The notes: generated by a model from the sequence alone, not told the origin. A stretch of DNA of 64,000 nucleotides from Nocardiopsis sp. N85 (GCF_028882275.1 NZ_JARBUT010000007.1:124001-188000); one strand, 5' to 3'. Positions 34,675 to 43,933 are shown, counted from the stretch's first letter. A program made the numbers and translations.

Positions 34675-35542
34675 CTACCCGGTTCCCCCGCCCTCCGAAG
34701 GCGACGGACCGGGGGTTCGGGCGAGGCGCAGGCTCAGCTGGGCGCCCAGGGTGCGGTAGCCCAGGGAGGCGGCCACCGCCCTCGACGCCGGCGGGCGGGC
34801 CCGCCATTGGGGCAGCAGCCCTTCGGCCAGGGCGCGGGCGGTGGCCGCCGAGGCCACCGTTCGGGCCAGGCCGCGGCCGCGCCGGTCGGTGTCGGTGAGC
34901 ACGCACAGGTGGGCGGTGCGCCCGCCTTGGCGGACGTACCCGGCGGCGGCCACCGCGCGATCCCCCTCCATCAGCACGGACACGGGGACGCCCGGACCGC
35001 CCAGACCGCTCTCCCCCGCCTCCCGCGGGCCGACCCGCTCCAGCAGGCCCCTGATCCTGGGGTCGCCGGAGCCCGTGGTGCTCACCGGAGCACCGTGATG
35101 GGCGGGGAGGAAATCGCCCGGGGCCAGGTAGGCCAGGACGGCGGGGCCGAGCACCGCCGCCACCGGTGAGGCGTCGGGCCCGGCCGACCCCGACGGCCCG
35201 ACCTGCGCCCCGGGACCGGCGAGGGCGCAGGACCCGACCGTGGACGGGTGAGGGCCGACGCCGGAGCCGTCGAGGCCGGGGAACCGGACCTCCGTCAGGG
35301 CGCGCCCGACCGCGCCGGGGTCGGTGTGCTCCCCGGGCGGCAGTACGGACAGGGCGGCGCGCAGCGTGCGCGCGGTGCCGGGGTCGGGCGCGGTGGCCAG
35401 GGTGACACCGTCCAGGTGGACGATCCCGCACCAGCCCGGCGGGCACAGGCCCGAAGCCGGGACGGCGGCGACGGTCAGGGGCGCCGTGGTGGCCGGCCAC
35501 CGCCGCCCACCGGGCCAGGGCGCGCGCGGACGGCTCGTCCAA
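34675..35542 (-). pseudogene. GNAT N-acetyltransferase, frameshifted at a G run
   Basis: TTG 35542 lies 5 bases after GGAGAGGAG and begins 'DEPSARALARWAAVAGHHGA'; the rest of the gene is in another frame ('LTVAAVPASGLCPPGWCGIV' onward). The shift lies at GGGG 35478-35481, where one extra G would join the frames. The C-terminal GNAT domain is complete: 'AAAGYVRQGGRTAHLCVLTD', 'DRRGRGLART' for acetyl-CoA, and 'AASLGYRTLGAQLSLRL'. Sequencing error or a recent mutation are both possible. Confidence 0.7.
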
Positions 35543-35821
35543 CGGGACTCCTCTCCGGAGTGGGGGACGCCTCCACCCTGCCCGCCGCACCCGATGTCCG
35601 CGACCGGTTTTCCCGGGCGCGACCGGTGCCCCGGGGGTGCGGAGCGCCGCGTCGAGAAGGCGACGTGCGGACGTTGAGCGGCCTCTTCACCCGGGGGAAC
35701 ACCGCCGTGAGGCGCCCCGTGTGAGCGGCACCGCCCCCATGGTGCGCTCGGGCTCCCCCTCCTCACGGGAGAGGAGGAGTTCAACGGGACAAGAGGGTGG
35801 CCGATGTGAAACGGTGGACGC

Positions 35822-36814
35822 GTGAGTCCTGTGGTGGAGGTCTTCGATCCCCTCACGGCCGCCCCCGCCGAGCTGGCGGCCTGGAGCGCGGCCCATGTGA
35901 CGGGGCGACGCGAACTGTCCGGCAGCGCACCCGAGGCCGACGAACTGGCCGAGCGGCTCGGCCGAGGGCGCGCCGGGCGGGCCTGGCGGTGGGCCGGCCG
36001 TATGCACGGCGAGGGCCCGATCCTGGGCACCGCCGAACTACGGCGCCAGCCCCACGACGCGGGCATCGGGTTCCTGCGCCTGTTCGTGGAGGCCTCCGCC
36101 CGCCGCAACGGCATGGGCACCCTTCTGCGGTCCGAGGCGGCCGCACGGGCGCGCGCCGAGGGCATGAGCCGGTTGCAGAGCACCGTCCCGGCGGGCCGGG
36201 CCGGTGAGGCGTTCGCCCGCACCAGCCCCCACCTGCGCACCCTGCTGCACCTGGAACTCCAGGTGCAGCCGTTCGACGATGAGACCCTCCGGCACTGTCG
36301 GCGCCTGGCGTCCACGCCCAGGCGCGGGTACCGGATCACCCACTGGGTGGGGAGGGCGCCCGAGCCGCTGCTGCCGTCGTACGGGCGGGTGATGGACCAC
36401 CTGCTGGACGCCCCCGGATCCGCCTTCCAGGAGGAGCCGCGCCGGTGGGGGCCGCAAGACGTGCGCGCCTGGGAACTGAGGATGACCGAGGACGGCTCGC
36501 GACTGCTGGTGGGCGCGGTGGTGGACCGTACCTCCGACCAGGTGGTGGCGGCGACGGTGTGCACCGTCACCCGCGGCCCCGTCGCCGACCAGCACGACAC
36601 CGCGGTGCTGCCCGCCCACCGACGGCGGGGGTTGGCCAGCCGGGTCAAGGCGACCCAGACCCTGCGGGTGCACGAGAACTTCCCGCACGTACAGGCCATG
36701 GTGGTGACCCTGAACCGGGAGAACACGGCGATGTTGGAGGTCAACCGCCTGCTGGGCTACGAGAAGACCGCCGAGCGCCTGCTGGTGGAGGACGACCTCA
36801 CCTCGCGCGGGTGA
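35822..36814 (+). CDS. Tandem-domain GNAT N-acetyltransferase
   Basis: The 330-residue protein carries two GNAT-like halves: 'LRLFVEASARRNGMGTLLRS' (about 86-105) and 'DTAVLPAHRRRGLASRVKAT' (about 260-280) each contain the Q/RxxGxG/A acetyl-CoA loop. The second half ends 'LNRENTAMLEVNRLLGYEKT', the usual final strand. Such double GNATs in actinomycetes include mycothiol-synthase-like proteins and antibiotic acetylases; the substrate is unknown. Confidence 0.85.
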   Translation: MSPVVEVFDPLTAAPAELAAWSAAHVTGRRELSGSAPEADELAERLGRGRAGRAWRWAGRMHGEGPILGTAELRRQPHDAGIGFLRLFVEASARRNGMGTLLRSEAAARARAEGMSRLQSTVPAGRAGEAFARTSPHLRTLLHLELQVQPFDDETLRHCRRLASTPRRGYRITHWVGRAPEPLLPSYGRVMDHLLDAPGSAFQEEPRRWGPQDVRAWELRMTEDGSRLLVGAVVDRTSDQVVAATVCTVTRGPVADQHDTAVLPAHRRRGLASRVKATQTLRVHENFPHVQAMVVTLNRENTAMLEVNRLLGYEKTAERLLVEDDLTSRG

Positions 36815-36877
36815 GACGTGTTCCGCGCGTACCCGCTCTGCCGCGCGACGCCGCGGTGCGCCCGCCCGTCCATCCCC

Positions 36878-37096
36878 GGAAGGGCCTCGGAGGCGCGCGA
36901 CGGTGTACGGGTGACGAGCGTGTACCCGGCCGGGACCGCCGGCGATCTGCTGCGGCGCACCCGCGTCGCGTTCGGCCGCGACCACGATCCGAGCGCGTGC
37001 GTCCGGCCGGAGACGGTGGCCGCGGTGATCCTCGGCGCGCCGTCCCCGCCGTCCGACGCACAGGTCGGTGAGATCGACCTACCGGCGACATCGTGA
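36878..37096 (+). pseudogene. SDR oxidoreductase, C-terminal remnant
   Basis: The frame reads 'DGVRVTSVYPAGTAGDLLRR', then 'HDPSACVRPETVAAVILGAP' and 'DAQVGEIDLPAT', which is the last third of short-chain dehydrogenases related to YdfG-like enzymes. The nucleotide fold and catalytic Tyr/Lys are absent. The stop lies at the edge of a terminator hairpin. Confidence 0.65.
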
Positions 37097-37132
37097 CGGG
37101 CCCCGACCGGCGAGATGCCGGTCGGGGCCCGT
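37096..37132. terminator. Perfect 16-bp hairpin between convergent genes
   Basis: Arms 37096-37111 and 37117-37132 are exact complements around a 5-base loop. It lies at the end of the SDR remnant and 38 bases past the csbD-like stop on the minus strand, so it can end both. Confidence 0.85.
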
Positions 37133-37170
37133 GAGCCGATGGACGATGGGGCGGCGGGAGCGCGCCGTCC

Positions 37171-37359
37171 TCACCGGGGTTTGTCGTCCGAGGTGAAGGC
37201 GTCCTTGACCTTCTCTCCGGCCTGCTTGAGCTTGGAGCTGGTCTTCTCCGTCTTGCCCTCGGCCTGCCACTGCTCGTTGCCGGTGGCCTTGCCGAGACCC
37301 TCCTTGCCCTTGCCCTTGGCCTCGTTGAACTTGTTCTTCGCCTTGTTGTCCTCGGTCAT
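37171..37359 (-). CDS. CsbD family stress protein
   Basis: The 62-residue protein from ATG 37359 (after GAGGAGG) has the CsbD repeat ('NKFNEAKGKGKEGLGKATGN', then 'GKTEKTSSKLKQAGEKVKDA'), rich in Lys, Glu and Gly. CsbD-like proteins are small, disordered and induced by general stress through SigB-type factors. No partner gene is near. Confidence 0.9.
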   Translation of the reverse strand: MTEDNKAKNKFNEAKGKGKEGLGKATGNEQWQAEGKTEKTSSKLKQAGEKVKDAFTSDDKPR

Positions 37360-37498
37360 CTCAGCCTCCTCGATTCTCGGTGTCACCCCAACCCCTGTCC
37401 GATCTGGAGGATTTCATGCATCCCATCGACCACGAGAACACCGAACATGAGGAAAAACGCCTTTTGATTCACTTTGGGAGAGAGGTGGAACCGACGCC

Positions 37499-37936
37499 GT
37501 GATCGTCGTGGGATCGGGGTCGGCCGGGGCGCTCATCCGTTCCACGTCCGGCCGAGTGCTGCTGGTGGAGCGCACCTACAGGCCCGAAGCGCCGTGGACC
37601 CTGCCCGGTGGGGTCATCGAGGCCGGGGAGACGCCCCGGCAGGCCTGCGCGCGCGAACCGTACGAGGAATCGGGGGGCCTGACCCGGGTGGAGCGTCCGC
37701 TGGTGGTGGACCGGGTCGGCGACCTGGTCCACCGGGTGTTCACCGCCGAACTCCCCGAGGGCGCACGGATCCGCCTGCCGGAGAGGGAACTCGCGTCGTG
37801 GGCGTGGGTCGCCCCGGACGCCCTGTCCGGCGTTCTCCCCGCCAGGATCGTCCGCCGGGTGAGAGAGGCCATCGCCGCCGACACCGACGGATCCGTTCGG
37901 TGCCTCAAGGACGGATTCGGCCCCGAAGATCGATAA
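37499..37936 (+). CDS. NUDIX hydrolase
   Basis: GTG 37499 gives 145 residues. The Nudix box is 'GGVIEAGETPRQACAREPYE' followed by ESGG, matching Gx5Ex7REUxEExGU with Pro in the hydrophobic position. The first strand ('RVLLVERTYRPEAPWTLPGG') is typical of nucleotide-diphosphate hydrolases. The substrate is unknown. Confidence 0.85.
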   Translation: MIVVGSGSAGALIRSTSGRVLLVERTYRPEAPWTLPGGVIEAGETPRQACAREPYEESGGLTRVERPLVVDRVGDLVHRVFTAELPEGARIRLPERELASWAWVAPDALSGVLPARIVRRVREAIAADTDGSVRCLKDGFGPEDR

Positions 37937-38115
37937 TCTGCCGGCGTGATCCGATCACGGACGCAGCGAGGAGAGGACGTCCGACGGCCGGATCGAGCCG
38001 CCTGAACCGCCGAGAGGTGGGCACACGGCCCTCGCGCACCGGCGCCCACGGCACCTCGCCCCCTCCGCGTCCCGGAACACCGGTACCGGACACCCACGAC
38101 CCTGAGGAGATCCCC

Positions 38116-38901
38116 ATGGACCCCCGAGCCGACATCCCCGTCGAACTCCCGCCGGGCAGGCCCGCGCTCTCCGAGAGCGGCGAGGCCGTGATGTGGATCA
38201 GTGACGGCACCGCACCTCCGGGACTGTGGCAGCGGCTGCGCGCCGCCCACGCGACCTCGGGATGGTGGCCACTGCTCCTGACCTCCATGAGCGACGAGGG
38301 CGGCGACCGCCCCTGGGAGACCGGAGAGCTGGTCCCGTCCCAGGAGGGGGCGATCGCCGACCACGACGCGGAGACGGTACTGGCCGAGGCCTGGCGCGGC
38401 TCCACCGAGATCGAGGAGGAGTACGACGACCTCGTCCCGGCGGCGCGGCTCGCCGTCACCGCCCCCCACGACATCGCGTGGCCCGGTCTGGCTCCCGAGA
38501 CGCCCCTGGCAGGTGACCCCGACGAGATCGCCGACCGTAACGCCGAGTGGCTGGTGGAACGGCCCAACCCCCGACTGGGCCTGGTGCGGGCCGCCTCCGG
38601 AGCCGAGGCGTTGAGCGTCATCGGCTGGGACGGCGCGGTCAACCACGGCATCGACGTCAAGGCGATCTCCGCGGTCCTGGCCGACTGGGAGCGCCGATTC
38701 GGTGCCCGGTTGATCATGGCCGGGTTCGACACCCTGGTCCTGAGCACGGCGGCCGTGGTCACCGACCGGGAGCGGGCGCTGCGGGTGGCCGCCGAGCACT
38801 TCGCGCTGTGCCCGGACAACGTCTGGCAGGGCGCGGGCAGCCTGGAGGCCTACGCCGAGTCGCTCCTCGGTGACGAGACCTGGTCCTTCTGGTGGGACTG
38901 A
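38116..38901 (+). CDS. DUF4253 domain protein
   Basis: ATG 38116 follows GAGGAGA. The 261-residue protein has the DUF4253 core: 'LWQRLRAAHATSGWWPLLLT' near the start and at the end 'LADWERRFGARLIMAGFDTL', 'VAAEHFALCPDNVWQGAGSL'. Function is unknown; the family is common in actinobacteria and often encoded near toxins or stress genes. It ends 3 bases before the convergent Nudix gene. Confidence 0.85.
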   Translation: MDPRADIPVELPPGRPALSESGEAVMWISDGTAPPGLWQRLRAAHATSGWWPLLLTSMSDEGGDRPWETGELVPSQEGAIADHDAETVLAEAWRGSTEIEEEYDDLVPAARLAVTAPHDIAWPGLAPETPLAGDPDEIADRNAEWLVERPNPRLGLVRAASGAEALSVIGWDGAVNHGIDVKAISAVLADWERRFGARLIMAGFDTLVLSTAAVVTDRERALRVAAEHFALCPDNVWQGAGSLEAYAESLLGDETWSFWWD

Positions 38902-38904
38902 CCC

Positions 38905-39432
38905 TCACTCCGGGGCCAGGGCGCGCAGGTACAACAGCGCGCTCACCGTGGTGGCGCTGACCATCAGCCCTTGCTCGATCAGGGAGGGGACCCGGACCAG
39001 CGGCACCCACTCGATCCGTTCGGACTCCCAGGCGTCGGTGGGCTCGCCCACCTTCTCGGCGTCGTCGGTGACGAACACGTGGTGCTCGCTGTCGGTGAGG
39101 CCGCTGGAGGGCTGCACCCGCAGCAGCGGTTCGAGGGTGCGGGGCCGCCACCCCGTCTCCTCCTCGGCCTCCCGGGCGGCGGCGTCACGCGGATCCTCCT
39201 CCTCGTGCACGCCGCCCATGGGGACCTCGTAGCCCCAGGTGTCGGTGATGAACCGGTGCCGCCACAACAGCAGCACCCGGTCGCCGTCGCGTATCACCGC
39301 GCCGGCGCCCCGGGGGCGCCGGATCAGGCGGTGATCGAAGCGGTGGCCGTCGGGGAGTTCGACGTCGGCGACGCGCACGTCCAACCACGGGTCGGTGTAG
39401 AGGGGGCGCTCCGAGTGGACGGTCCAGCGCAC
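38905..39432 (-). CDS. NUDIX hydrolase (ADP-ribose pyrophosphatase-like)
   Basis: The 175-residue protein from GTG 39432 has the Nudix box 'GGVHEEEDPRDAAAREAEEE' followed by TGW. The N-terminal 'WTVHSERPLYTDPWLDVRVA' and a preceding beta domain match ADP-ribose/GDP-mannose pyrophosphatases (NudF-like). The substrate is not certain. Confidence 0.85.
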   Translation of the reverse strand: MRWTVHSERPLYTDPWLDVRVADVELPDGHRFDHRLIRRPRGAGAVIRDGDRVLLLWRHRFITDTWGYEVPMGGVHEEEDPRDAAAREAEEETGWRPRTLEPLLRVQPSSGLTDSEHHVFVTDDAEKVGEPTDAWESERIEWVPLVRVPSLIEQGLMVSATTVSALLYLRALAPE

Positions 39433-39549
39433 GGGTGGCTCTCTTCCCAGTGGTTTCCGGTCAAAAGTGCGTTTTCCGGTTGAACTGTGCAACTTTCCCA
39501 CGCCGGTGCGCCACTGGTTTTCATCACACGCCGCATGGGCGGAACGACC

Positions 39550-39573
39550 GTGAACCGTTCCGGAACGGTTCAC
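39550..39573. promoter_or_regulatory. Perfect 24-base palindrome next to the methyltransferase stop
   Basis: Twelve bases starting GTGAACCGTTCC at 39550 are exactly repeated as their complement without a spacer. It overlaps the stop codon of the methyltransferase gene. It could be an operator for the Nudix gene 118 bases downstream or a terminator; a palindrome of this length is not expected by chance. Confidence 0.55.
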
Positions 39574-40229
39574 ATCGGGGCGTGCCATACGAGGGAGTGC
39601 CGCCAGAACAGGTGACGCCGAAGGCGGACCCCCGGCAGTGCCCGTCCGGCCTCTCGGGCGATCTCCGGAAGGGTCATGGCGGCCGGGGCGGTGCGCGCGG
39701 TCATCGACGTCGGTCGGGGCGCGGGTCCTCCCCGGCTCCGGAACAGCCCCATGGCCAGGTTCGCGGGGACGGCCGCCGCGTCGATCAGGTGGTCGGTGAA
39801 CATGGCCGCCCGGTGCACGCCCAGCACCACCAGGACGCCGCCGGGGGCCAGACGGCCGCGCAGGCGCTCCAGGGTCGGGGCGAACGGCAGGTGGTGCAGG
39901 ACGGCCACGCAGGTGATGACGTCGAAGGGCCCCTCGGGCAGGTCCGCGGCGGCGTCGCCGACCCGGAAGGAGATCCCGGCCCGGGGGTCGGTGGCCCGCC
40001 GGGCCAGGTCGACGATGCGCGGGTCGGCGTCGACGCCGACCACCTCGTCGGCCCGGTCGGCCAGGGACCGCGCCAGGTCGCCGCTGCCACAGCCCACGTC
40101 CAGGGCGCGGCCCGCGTGTTCGGGGAGACGATCGAGGATCCACCGGTGGTAGTGGGCGTTGTGGTCCCACGGGTGGGCGTCGTTGAACCGGTCGATCGCC
40201 GCCAGGGCGCGGTGGGTGAGGGGGGCCAT
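39570..40229 (-). CDS. Class I SAM-dependent methyltransferase
   Basis: The 219-residue protein starts at ATG 40229 after GAGGAG. SAM motif I is RALDVGCGSGDLARSL (41-56), 'VVGVDADPRIVDLAR' carries the acidic residue, and 'VAVLHHLPF' and 'LAPGGVLVVLGVHR' are motifs II and III. The C-terminus 'RLRRHLFWRHSLVWHAP' is typical of UbiE-like enzymes of unknown substrate. The next gene upstream is divergent. Confidence 0.88.
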   Translation of the reverse strand: MAPLTHRALAAIDRFNDAHPWDHNAHYHRWILDRLPEHAGRALDVGCGSGDLARSLADRADEVVGVDADPRIVDLARRATDPRAGISFRVGDAAADLPEGPFDVITCVAVLHHLPFAPTLERLRGRLAPGGVLVVLGVHRAAMFTDHLIDAAAVPANLAMGLFRSRGGPAPRPTSMTARTAPAAMTLPEIAREAGRALPGVRLRRHLFWRHSLVWHAPM

Positions 40230-40310
40230 GTCTCCTCGTTCGGGACGGGGAAGGGATGGGCAAGAGAGTAGGGGACCCGGTGGGGCCCGTGGGATGAGAG
40301 GAACGAGCCG

Positions 40311-41210
40311 ATGCACGCTGTCCGTTTCGCCGAGTACGGTGACCCGTCGGTGCTGACCGTGGTGGAGACCGACAAGCCCGTACCGGGGACCGGACAGGTG
40401 AGGGTGGCGGTCAGGGCGGCCGGGGTCAACCCGTTCGACGCCAAGGTGCGGTCGGGCGCGATGCGGCTCGGAACCCTGCCCAGGGGGCTGGGCGCCGAGG
40501 TCGCGGGCGTGGTCGACGCCTTGGGCGAGGGCGTCCTCGACGTCGCCGTGGGCGACGCGGTGGCGGGCTGGGCGGTGGAGGGCGGGTACGCGGAATGCGC
40601 GCTGATGGAGGTCTACGCGGTCAAACCCGAGGAGCTGGACTGGGCGCAGGCGGCGGCGCTGCCCGTCGCCGGGGAGGCGGCGTCGCGCGCGCTGCGGGAG
40701 CTGGCGCCCCGTAAGGGCGAGACGCTGCTGGTCCACGGCGCTTCGGGCACGGTGGGGGCGATCGCGACGCAGTTGGCGATCGCCGACGGGGTGTCCGTGA
40801 TCGGCACCGCGGGGGAGGCGAACCTCGACCGGGTGCGGGAACTGGGCGCGGTGCCCGTCGTCTACGGCGCGGGGCTGGCCGACCGGGTGCGGGAGGTCGC
40901 GCCGCGGGGGGTGGACGCGGTGCTGGACACGGCCGGACACGGTGCTCTGCCGGACGCGATCGCGCTGCGCGGCGGCACCACGGAGCGGATCGTCACCCTG
41001 GCCGACGACGCGGCGGGCGAGCTGGGGGTGCGGTTCTCCTCGGGCGGGCAGGGCGCCCGGACCCCGGAGGTGCTGCGCACCCTGCTGGACGCACAGGCCC
41101 ACGGGCGGATCGTGCTGCCCGAGCCCCGGCTGATGAGTCTGGCCAACGCGGCCCACGCCCACGCCGAACTGGAGTCGCGGGGTTCGGGCAAGATCGTCCT
41201 CATCCCCTGA
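40311..41210 (+). CDS. NADP-dependent quinone oxidoreductase-like (MDR family) protein
   Basis: The 299-residue protein is an MDR-type enzyme without structural zinc: 'PRGLGAEVAGVVDALGEGVL' (catalytic part), 'GETLLVHGASGTVGAIATQL' (nucleotide fold), and 'ERIVTLADDAAGELG'. It resembles zinc-independent NADPH:quinone reductases. It is on the same strand as the NmrA-like gene about 190 bases away. Confidence 0.88.
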   Translation: MHAVRFAEYGDPSVLTVVETDKPVPGTGQVRVAVRAAGVNPFDAKVRSGAMRLGTLPRGLGAEVAGVVDALGEGVLDVAVGDAVAGWAVEGGYAECALMEVYAVKPEELDWAQAAALPVAGEAASRALRELAPRKGETLLVHGASGTVGAIATQLAIADGVSVIGTAGEANLDRVRELGAVPVVYGAGLADRVREVAPRGVDAVLDTAGHGALPDAIALRGGTTERIVTLADDAAGELGVRFSSGGQGARTPEVLRTLLDAQAHGRIVLPEPRLMSLANAAHAHAELESRGSGKIVLIP

Positions 41211-41402
41211 AGCGATCGAACACCCGGACCCGGGCCGACCGGGCGGGGGTATCCGGGACCTCCCCGGGCCTCGGCCGCGCCCTCACCGGGCGGACCCGAC
41301 CGACCACCGTGCCCGCGACCTCCCCCCACCCGGACGTGCGGGCGGCGCGGGGCCGCCGGGTCGGGCCCCATGGCGGGGTTCCCCGGTGGGTAGGGGTGGG
41401 AC

Positions 41403-42230
41403 ATGGGCGAACCAACGGTACTCGTGTTGGGCTCCACCGACTCCGTCGGCCGCAGGGTCGTCGAACGGCTCGGGGCGCGGGGCGTCCCGGTGCGCGCGGC
41501 CTCGCTCCGGGGCCGGGTCAGGTTCGACTGGACCGACCCCGACACCTGGGAGGGCGCCCTGGACGGCGCCTCGGCGATCCACGTCATGGCACCCGACGGC
41601 GTCCGGGTCGACCCCGAGTTCCTGGAGTACGCGGTCCGCCACGGGGTGCGGAGGCTGACCCTGCTGTCCGGCCGCGGCATCGAGCAGGCGAACGACCGCA
41701 GGCTGCTGGACGCCGAGCGGGCCGTCGGGGGATCGGGGGCGGAGTGGACGATCCTGCGCGCCGACCGGTGCGACCAGGACTTCGACGAGGGCGTGTTCGC
41801 GCAGGACGTGCGCGCGGGACGGATCACCGTTCCCGTGGGTGACACGCGGCAGGCGTTCGTCGACGCGGGGGACGTCGCGGCCGTGGCGGCGACCGTCCTC
41901 ACCGGGGAGGGTCACGCCGGGCGGATCTACGAGGTCACCGGGCCCCGGGCCCTGGGGTTCGCCGAGGCCGCCGCGACCATCTCGGAGGCGGCCGGGTACG
42001 AGGTGGTCTTCGACGGGTCACCGGAGGCCTACGCGCGGGTGCTGCGCGAGGCGGGGACACCGGTGGAGGCGGCGGAGGCGATGACGGCGTCGTTCACCGC
42101 CCTGGCGGAGGGCGGGGACGCCCTGCCCACCGAGACGGTGTCGCGGGTGACCGGGCGTCCTCCGAGGGACTTCACCGACTACGCCGCCGGGGCGGCCCCC
42201 GCCTGGTGGCGGGGTCAGTCCCGTTCCTGA
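41403..42230 (+). CDS. NmrA/SDR-a family NAD(P)-binding protein
   Basis: The 275-residue protein begins 'TVLVLGSTDSVGRRVVERLG' (variant nucleotide fold) and has 'LTLLSGRGIEQANDRRLLDA' and 'WTILRADRCDQDFDEGVFAQ', typical of NmrA/atypical SDRs with no catalytic Tyr/Lys. Related enzymes reduce quinones or sense redox state. It overlaps the end of the MerR gene by 16 bases on the opposite strand. Confidence 0.85.
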   Translation: MGEPTVLVLGSTDSVGRRVVERLGARGVPVRAASLRGRVRFDWTDPDTWEGALDGASAIHVMAPDGVRVDPEFLEYAVRHGVRRLTLLSGRGIEQANDRRLLDAERAVGGSGAEWTILRADRCDQDFDEGVFAQDVRAGRITVPVGDTRQAFVDAGDVAAVAATVLTGEGHAGRIYEVTGPRALGFAEAAATISEAAGYEVVFDGSPEAYARVLREAGTPVEAAEAMTASFTALAEGGDALPTETVSRVTGRPPRDFTDYAAGAAPAWWRGQSRS

Positions 42231-42979
42231 CGGTCGGCGTTGGCGGCGAAGGCGTCGCGCAGGTAGCGGCTCAGGCCTTCGGCGTGGGCGTCGATGGTGG
42301 CGGTGAACCGCTCGTCGTCGACGTACAGGGCGCCCAGGCCGCGATGGATCTCGGTGGTGCAGTCGTAGAACCAGCGGGTGACGTACGCCCGGTGGAGTTC
42401 GGCCAGGTCCATGGCCCGCTCGCCGTGGGCGGGCGCTCCCTCGGCCATGGCTGCGGCCAGGGCCCGGCTGATCTCGGCGGCCTCGGCCTGGTTCCGCTTC
42501 CAGTCCTCCTTGGTGTAGGCGCTCACCGTGCGCCGGGACCGCTCGTAGGCGTCGGAGCCGCCCCAGCGGCGTTCGGCCTCCTCGGCGTGGGTGTCGACGT
42601 CGAAGTCGCCGAAGAGTTCGAGTCGCTCCTCGGGGGTGATGTTCAGTTGCATGGTGTCGGCCTCCATGAGGTGTTCCAGACCGCGCGCCACGGCGCGCAG
42701 GCGTTCGATGTGCTCGGTCACCAGGCGGTGTTGTCGCCGCAGGTGGGCCCGGGTGTCGGCGGTGGGGTCGTCGATGAGCTCGGCGATCTCCTCCAGACCG
42801 AATCCCAGTTCCCGGTAGGTCAGGATGCGGCGGAGCCGCTCCAGGTCCTCGTCGTCGTAGCTGCGGTAACCGGAGGGTGTGCGCTCGGCCGGAACGAGCA
42901 GGCCGATACGGTCGTAGTGGTGCAGGGTGCGCACGGTCTGCCCGCTCAGACGGGCGACCTCGCCCACGGTGCGGCCCAT
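42215..42979 (-). CDS. MerR-family regulator of the TipAL type
   Basis: The 254-residue protein starts 'MGRTVGEVARLSGQTVRTLH' with the MerR winged helix (1-70; then 'HYDRIGLLVPAERTPSGYRS'), a long dimer helix (about 75-110), and a C-terminal TipAS domain ('WGGSDAYERSRRTVSAYTKE', 'RWFYDCTTEIHRGLGALYVD'). TipA proteins bind thiopeptides and related drugs and activate their own promoter, which here has the expected long spacer. Confidence 0.92.
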   Translation of the reverse strand: MGRTVGEVARLSGQTVRTLHHYDRIGLLVPAERTPSGYRSYDDEDLERLRRILTYRELGFGLEEIAELIDDPTADTRAHLRRQHRLVTEHIERLRAVARGLEHLMEADTMQLNITPEERLELFGDFDVDTHAEEAERRWGGSDAYERSRRTVSAYTKEDWKRNQAEAAEISRALAAAMAEGAPAHGERAMDLAELHRAYVTRWFYDCTTEIHRGLGALYVDDERFTATIDAHAEGLSRYLRDAFAANADRQERD

Positions 42980-43029
42980 CCGCTCTCCTCCGTTCGCGCA
43001 GGTGGCCTCGGGTCTCCCCGATGTCCTCG

Positions 43030-43060
43030 ACGCTAGGGCCTGACGTGACGTCAGGGTCAA
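43030..43060 (-). promoter_or_regulatory. MerR/TipA-type promoter with 19-bp spacer
   Basis: Reading on the minus strand, TTGACC (43060-43055) and TAGCGT (43035-43030) are 19 bases apart, the long spacing used by MerR regulators. The inverted repeat CTGACG/CGTCAG lies inside the spacer. Start codon 42979 is 51 bases downstream. This fits autoregulation. Confidence 0.75.
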
Positions 43061-43117
43061 TCCCTTTTCTCCGGACGTGTCGCGCACTCGAACCTACCGG
43101 TCGGTAACATTGGGGGC

Positions 43118-43933
43118 ATGAGCCCTGACCCCATTGCCGAGGAACACCGCTTCGACCGCGACACCCGCGTGGAGAAGCTGGCCGACGGCGAGTTCGCAGC
43201 CACCCTCACCGACTCCTGGACCACCTTCACCTCCCACCCCAACGGCGGGTACATCCTGGGCACCGCGCTCAACGCGCTGCGCCAGAACCTGGGACAGCCC
43301 GACCCGCTGGCCGTCTCGGCGTTCTTCCTGCGCCCCGCCTCCCCCGGCCCCGTCATCGCCCGCACCGAGGTGATCCGCGAAGGCCGACGCACCGCCACCG
43401 GCCAGGTGGTCCTCGACCAGGGCGGCAAGGAGATCGTCCGCGCCACCGCCACCTACGGCGACCTCACCCCGAACCCCTCCGCCCGGGTCCTGACCCTGGA
43501 CTCCCCGCCCGACCTGCCCGCGCCCGAGGACTGCCCCGTCCCGGACGAGTTCGCGAACAGGCCCGAAGCGCCGGGCATCGCCCGCAGCGTCGAGTACCGC
43601 TACCCCACCCGCCCCGGATGGCTGGACGGGAAGAAGGACGGGCGTCCCCACGCCGAGTTCTGGATGCGTTTCGCCGACGGCCGCGAACCCGACGCGCACT
43701 CCCTGCCCGCCATGGTCGACTTCGCGCCCCCGGCCGTCCTGGAGATCGGCGAGTTCACCACGATCACCGTGGAGCTCAGCGTCCACGTGCGGGCCAGGCC
43801 CGCCCCCGGATGGCTGGCCTGCCGGGTCTTCACCAAACACGTCTCGGGCGGCCTGCACGAGGAGGACATGGAGATCTGGGACTCCACGGGCACCCTGGTG
43901 GCGCAGTGCCGCCAGCTCGCGATGCTCCTCTGA
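43118..43933 (+). CDS. Acyl-CoA thioesterase (hotdog-fold) family protein
   Basis: The 271-residue protein has two hotdog-like halves: 'TFTSHPNGGYILGTALNALR' with 'DPLAVSAFFLRPASPGPVIA', and 'AMVDFAPPAVLEIGEFTTIT' with 'GGLHEEDMEIWDSTGTLVAQ'. This is the TesB-like double-hotdog layout of acyl-CoA thioesterases. It is divergent from the MerR gene 138 bases away. Confidence 0.85.
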   Translation: MSPDPIAEEHRFDRDTRVEKLADGEFAATLTDSWTTFTSHPNGGYILGTALNALRQNLGQPDPLAVSAFFLRPASPGPVIARTEVIREGRRTATGQVVLDQGGKEIVRATATYGDLTPNPSARVLTLDSPPDLPAPEDCPVPDEFANRPEAPGIARSVEYRYPTRPGWLDGKKDGRPHAEFWMRFADGREPDAHSLPAMVDFAPPAVLEIGEFTTITVELSVHVRARPAPGWLACRVFTKHVSGGLHEEDMEIWDSTGTLVAQCRQLAMLL

